NCBI GenBank assembly: GCA_902591185.1
Contig: CACIZU010000001.1
Location: 112,580 to 176,579, forward strand
Length of the DNA stretch: 64,000 nt
DNA from: an uncultured Pelagibacteraceae bacterium
GTDB lineage: Bacteria > Pseudomonadota > Alphaproteobacteria > Pelagibacterales > Pelagibacteraceae
Direction: 5' to 3'
In this document: positions 60,236-64,000 of the stretch, piece after piece
Layout of the letters: each line of letters opens with the position of its first letter
Position numbering within the stretch: the first letter of the stretch is position 1
Notes under the pieces: generated by a model
The model's input: the letters and a program-made list of their open reading frames with translations, nothing else
Database searches by the model: none
What the model was told of the DNA's origin: nothing
Position numbers and translations under genes: made by a program

Positions 60236-62010
60236 TGAAATACCCTAAAGAATATCTTGATGAAATTAAGACTAGGTTAAAAGTTTCAACGGTTGTATCA
60301 AAGTCAGTTACCTTAAAAAAAAGAGGCAAAGAATATGTTGGCTTGTCTCCATTTAAAAATGAAAAAACTCCGTCTTTTACAGTTAATGATGAAAAAGAGT
60401 TTTATCATTGTTTTGCAACATCAGAACATGGCAACATTTTTGATTTTGTAATGAAAACTCAAAATTTCAAATTTGGAGAAGCTGTTAAGCACTTAGCTCA
60501 ATTAGCTGGTATGCAACCCTACATGTTTTCAAAACAAGACGAAGAAAGAGAAAAAAAATGGAAAGAGTATCTGTCTATTTATACTCAGTACGTAGACTTT
60601 TATCATGAAGAATTATTGAAAAACGAAGTTCTTTCTAATGCTAGAGATTATTTAAAAAATAGATCTTTAGGTAAAGAAGAGGTTAAGAAATTTAAAATTG
60701 GATATATAGAAAAAAATCCAAATTTTTTTGATAAATTAACAAAAGAATTTAGTGAGCAAGCTTTAGTTGAAAGTGGTTTATTCTATTTAGATGAAAAAAA
60801 GAAAATTTATTTAGAAAGATTTAGAGGTCGATTAATTTTTCCAATTAATAATATTTCGGGTCAACCTATCGCATTAGGTGGAAGAATAATTGAAAAATTG
60901 GATTATTTAGCAAAGTATATCAATTCACCAGAGACTTCTTTTTTTAAAAAGGGTTCAAATTTATATAATTTAGATTTAGCCCGAAAATTATCAAATAAAT
61001 TAGATCATATTTATTTAGTTGAAGGCTATATGGATGTTGTTGGTTTAAGTAAAAATGGAATTGAAAATGCTGTTGCAAATCTGGGAACTTCTTTAACTGA
61101 TAAACAAATCTTAACTTTAAATCAATTTTTTGATGATATTATTATTTGCTTTGATGGTGATGAAAGCGGTTATAAAGCTGCTTTAAGAGCCGCGGAAAAT
61201 TCGATTAAAGAATTAAGACCAGAAAAACAAATTTCATTTTTATTTTTACCAGATAAAGAAGATCCTGATAGCTATGTAAATAAAAATGGTAAAGATAATT
61301 TTGTAGATTTTACTAAACAAAGAAAACTATCTATTCATCAGTTTATCTTTAGTCATTATAAAAAACAGACAGAAAATAATCCATCATCAATGGCTATTTT
61401 TGAAAAAAAACTAAGAGAAATAGCGAATACTATTAAAGATGATTTAATTAAAAAGTATGTTCTTGAATATTTTTTAGAAAAAATTGCAGAACTAACTCCT
61501 CATTTAAATCAAAATAAGAAAAAGTTTTATGTTAAAAAAGCAAAAACATTAGACTCTACTAAAAAGCATTTTAATGAAAGTAAGTCTTTGACCGGAGTGG
61601 AACTTAAAGAGTTTTCTTTACTATATTTGATTATGAATAATCTAGCATTGCTTCAAGCAAATATTTATTTAATTGAAAATATTAAATTATTTACAGAGGT
61701 TAATAAGCAGATCTTAGAACTAATTATTCAAAAGTTAAAATCTGGCGAACAGATTACTGTTGAAAGTTTAAATTTAGATAAACAATTGTTAGATAAAATA
61801 AATAAATTTGCACCTATAAAACATATTCTGAAAAATAAGACTGAAAATGATCATGAAATCATGGAATTGCTTGAAGACATTTCTAGAGATTTGATGAATT
61901 ATGATCTTGAGTTTAGAATTCAAGAATTAGAATCGAAGTTCTCAAGAGATATGAGTGAGACAACGTTTAATGAGCTAAAAGAGCTTAAAAAAAAGCAAAA
62001 TATCAATTAA
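60232..62010 (+). CDS. dnaG: DNA primase
   Basis: LSPFKNEKTPSFTVNDEKEFYHCFAT, RFRGRLIFPINNISGQPIALGGRII, LVEGYMDVVGL, ICFDGDESGYKAALRA TOPRIM. Confidence 0.97.
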   Translation: MMKYPKEYLDEIKTRLKVSTVVSKSVTLKKRGKEYVGLSPFKNEKTPSFTVNDEKEFYHCFATSEHGNIFDFVMKTQNFKFGEAVKHLAQLAGMQPYMFSKQDEEREKKWKEYLSIYTQYVDFYHEELLKNEVLSNARDYLKNRSLGKEEVKKFKIGYIEKNPNFFDKLTKEFSEQALVESGLFYLDEKKKIYLERFRGRLIFPINNISGQPIALGGRIIEKLDYLAKYINSPETSFFKKGSNLYNLDLARKLSNKLDHIYLVEGYMDVVGLSKNGIENAVANLGTSLTDKQILTLNQFFDDIIICFDGDESGYKAALRAAENSIKELRPEKQISFLFLPDKEDPDSYVNKNGKDNFVDFTKQRKLSIHQFIFSHYKKQTENNPSSMAIFEKKLREIANTIKDDLIKKYVLEYFLEKIAELTPHLNQNKKKFYVKKAKTLDSTKKHFNESKSLTGVELKEFSLLYLIMNNLALLQANIYLIENIKLFTEVNKQILELIIQKLKSGEQITVESLNLDKQLLDKINKFAPIKHILKNKTENDHEIMELLEDISRDLMNYDLEFRIQELESKFSRDMSETTFNELKELKKKQNIN

Positions 62011-62049
62011 TCTGATCAAAATAGCAATGGATTTTTGTTAATTTGATAT

Positions 62050-62074
62050 TATATAAGTCTTTCAAACTTATATA
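62050..62074 (+). other. Hairpin TATATAAGT-CTTTCAA-ACTTATATA immediately upstream of rpoD GTG
   Basis: Perfect 9-bp stem, 7-nt loop, ends 3 nt before the start codon. Confidence 0.4.
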
Positions 62075-62077
62075 GCT

Positions 62078-63904
62078 GTGGAAAGAATAATTACTAAATC
62101 ATTTGCAAGATTAATGGGTCGTGGAACTCATAGAGGTTTTATAACTTATGAAGAGCTAAATAAATCTTTAGGAAAAAGAAATTTATCTAAAGAAAATTTG
62201 GCTCAAGCATTTATTCATATTTTGGATGAACATGTAACCTTAGTCGAAAAAAAATCTGATTATAAAGTTTTAAGAAAAAAAGAAAATTCTTCAAAAGAAG
62301 ATGGTAAGACAATTGAAAAAAGTGACGACCCTATTCGAATGTATTTACGTGAGATGGGTGGAGTTGAATTACTTTCAAGAGAAGGTGAAATTGCAATTGC
62401 CAAAAGAATAGAGGCAGGTAAAGATGTTATGTTAATTGCCCTTTCTCAAAGCCCAATAACTGCACAACAATTTTTTGAATGGAATGATCAACTTCAAAAA
62501 GATGAAATTTTAGTTAGAGAAATTATTGATATTGATACAAATTATATGGAGGATGAGACAACAGGCCCAAGTGCAAAACAAAAAAATGCAGGTGAAACAG
62601 ATAAAGAAGAAGGTTCTGGTGATAGTGATGAGGATGATTTTAATCCCACTCTTGCTGCAATGGAGAATGAGATTAAACCAAAAGTTTTAAAAACTGTTAG
62701 CACATTAACAAAAGAATATAATAAATTAATCAAATATCAAAAAGAAAAACTAGATTGTGTTTTAAATTCCAAAAATTTTTCACCTTCAAAAGAAAAAAAT
62801 TATGAAAAAATTGTTAATGATATTTTAGAAAATATTAAATCTCTTCAATTATCTCCGTCCGTTTTAGAAGAGCTTGTACAAAAACACTATATAGAGAATA
62901 AAAGAATTATATCACTAGAAGGTAATCTTTTAAGATTAGCGATGGATCATAAAATACCAAGAAATGAATTTATTAAATTTTATATAGGTAATGAAATTAA
63001 TCCAAATCTTAAGAAATTTTTAGATACAAATGCAGTTTGGAAACAGTTTTTTACTAAAAATAAAGATAAATTTAAAAATATTAGAGAAAGATTGATTGAA
63101 ATAAGTCATAAACTTGGAATCTCAGTTACTGACTTTAAAAAATTAGTAAGCAGAGTTCAAAAAGGTGAAAAAGAGTCTAGAATTGCAAAAAAAGAAATGG
63201 TTGAAGCCAATTTAAGATTAGTAATTTCAATTGCTAAAAAATACACAAATAGAGGTCTTCAGTTTTTAGACTTAATTCAAGAAGGAAATATTGGATTAAT
63301 GAAAGCGGTTGATAAATTTGAATATAGAAGAGGGTATAAATTTTCTACATATGCAACTTGGTGGATTAGACAAGCAATCACAAGATCAATTGCCGATCAA
63401 GCAAGAACTATTAGAATCCCAGTTCATATGATTGAAACAATTAATAAGATTGTAAGAACTCAAAGATTAATTTTAAGTGAATTTGGTAGAGAGGCTACAC
63501 CAGAAGAATTAGCGCAAAAATTAAGAATGCCACTTGATAAAGTCAGAAAAGTTTTAAAAATTTCTAAAGAACCTGTTTCATTAGAGAAGCCAGTTGGAGA
63601 TGAAGAAGACAGTAGTCTAGGAGATTTTATTGAAGATACAAAAGCTTTAGCTCCTTTAGAACAAGCTATTAAATCAAATCTTGGAGAAGCAACAACTAAA
63701 ATTTTATCAACTTTGACTCCTAGAGAGGAAAGAGTTTTAAGAATGAGATTTGGAGTTGGCATGAATACTGATCATACATTGGAAGAGGTAGGCCTTCAGT
63801 TTTCTGTGACCAGAGAGAGAATTAGACAGATTGAGGCAAAAGCTCTTAGAAAACTAAAACATCCAAGTAGATCTAAACAACTAAAAAGTTTCTTGGAAAG
63901 TTAA
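62078..63904 (+). CDS. rpoD: RNA polymerase primary sigma factor (sigma-70)
   Basis: [96 protein letters not shown]-terminal region 4 HTH; GTG start (ATG at 62114 possible). Confidence 0.98.
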   Translation: MERIITKSFARLMGRGTHRGFITYEELNKSLGKRNLSKENLAQAFIHILDEHVTLVEKKSDYKVLRKKENSSKEDGKTIEKSDDPIRMYLREMGGVELLSREGEIAIAKRIEAGKDVMLIALSQSPITAQQFFEWNDQLQKDEILVREIIDIDTNYMEDETTGPSAKQKNAGETDKEEGSGDSDEDDFNPTLAAMENEIKPKVLKTVSTLTKEYNKLIKYQKEKLDCVLNSKNFSPSKEKNYEKIVNDILENIKSLQLSPSVLEELVQKHYIENKRIISLEGNLLRLAMDHKIPRNEFIKFYIGNEINPNLKKFLDTNAVWKQFFTKNKDKFKNIRERLIEISHKLGISVTDFKKLVSRVQKGEKESRIAKKEMVEANLRLVISIAKKYTNRGLQFLDLIQEGNIGLMKAVDKFEYRRGYKFSTYATWWIRQAITRSIADQARTIRIPVHMIETINKIVRTQRLILSEFGREATPEELAQKLRMPLDKVRKVLKISKEPVSLEKPVGDEEDSSLGDFIEDTKALAPLEQAIKSNLGEATTKILSTLTPREERVLRMRFGVGMNTDHTLEEVGLQFSVTRERIRQIEAKALRKLKHPSRSKQLKSFLES

Positions 63905-63911
63905 TTTTACT

Positions 63912-63986
63912 GGGCCGTTAGCTCAATAGTAGAGTACTGCATTGACATTGCAGGGGTAGTTGGAGCGTAACCAACACGGCCCACCA
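63912..63986 (+). tRNA. tRNA-Val (anticodon GAC), CCA encoded, aberrant D- and T-loops
   Basis: Acceptor GGGCCGT/ACGGCCC, D stem GCTC/GAGT, anticodon arm CTGCA-TTGACAT-TGCAG, T stem GTTGG/CCAAC with loop AGCGTAA, discriminator A, CCA. Confidence 0.85.
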
Positions 63987-64000
63987 TTTAATTATTATCT

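Noticed and set aside
1-64000. CRISPR arrays, transposases, phage genes, toxin-antitoxin or BGC-type clusters
   Set aside because: Looked for repeated spacers/direct repeats, integrase/transposase motifs and accessory clusters; none seen.

Overview
The window is a contiguous, AT-rich, very gene-dense alphaproteobacterial chromosome segment. Gene content, extreme compactness and codon usage point to a SAR11/Pelagibacterales-type genome (inference). It is almost entirely housekeeping: an aa3-type cytochrome oxidase operon with assembly factors, a retinal/carotenoid cluster (crtI-crtB-crtY-blh) next to ispH-thrB-rnhA, the Fo half of ATP synthase, SMC, base- and nucleotide-excision repair genes (mutY, UDG, uvrB, uvrC), CcrM, a bc1 complex operon, prs/rplY/pth/ychF, an EnvZ/OmpR-type system with a MarR regulator, folate genes, carAB, dnaG, rpoD and two tRNAs. 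I see no CRISPR array, prophage, transposon or rRNA. I found no clear multi-gene novel system. The observations most worth a second look are: a tRNA-Val(GAC) with very aberrant D- and T-loops; an SMC protein that appears to lack the canonical hinge; a cluster of GANTC sites upstream of ccrM; a tRNA-Gln ending 3 nt before the start codon of the CCA-adding enzyme; head-to-head genes with abutting start codons; a DnaG with lost zinc ligands; a Cox11/CtaG missing its N-terminal Cys motif; a UDG-like protein with an altered catalytic motif; and an ELM1-like/2OG-oxygenase pair.
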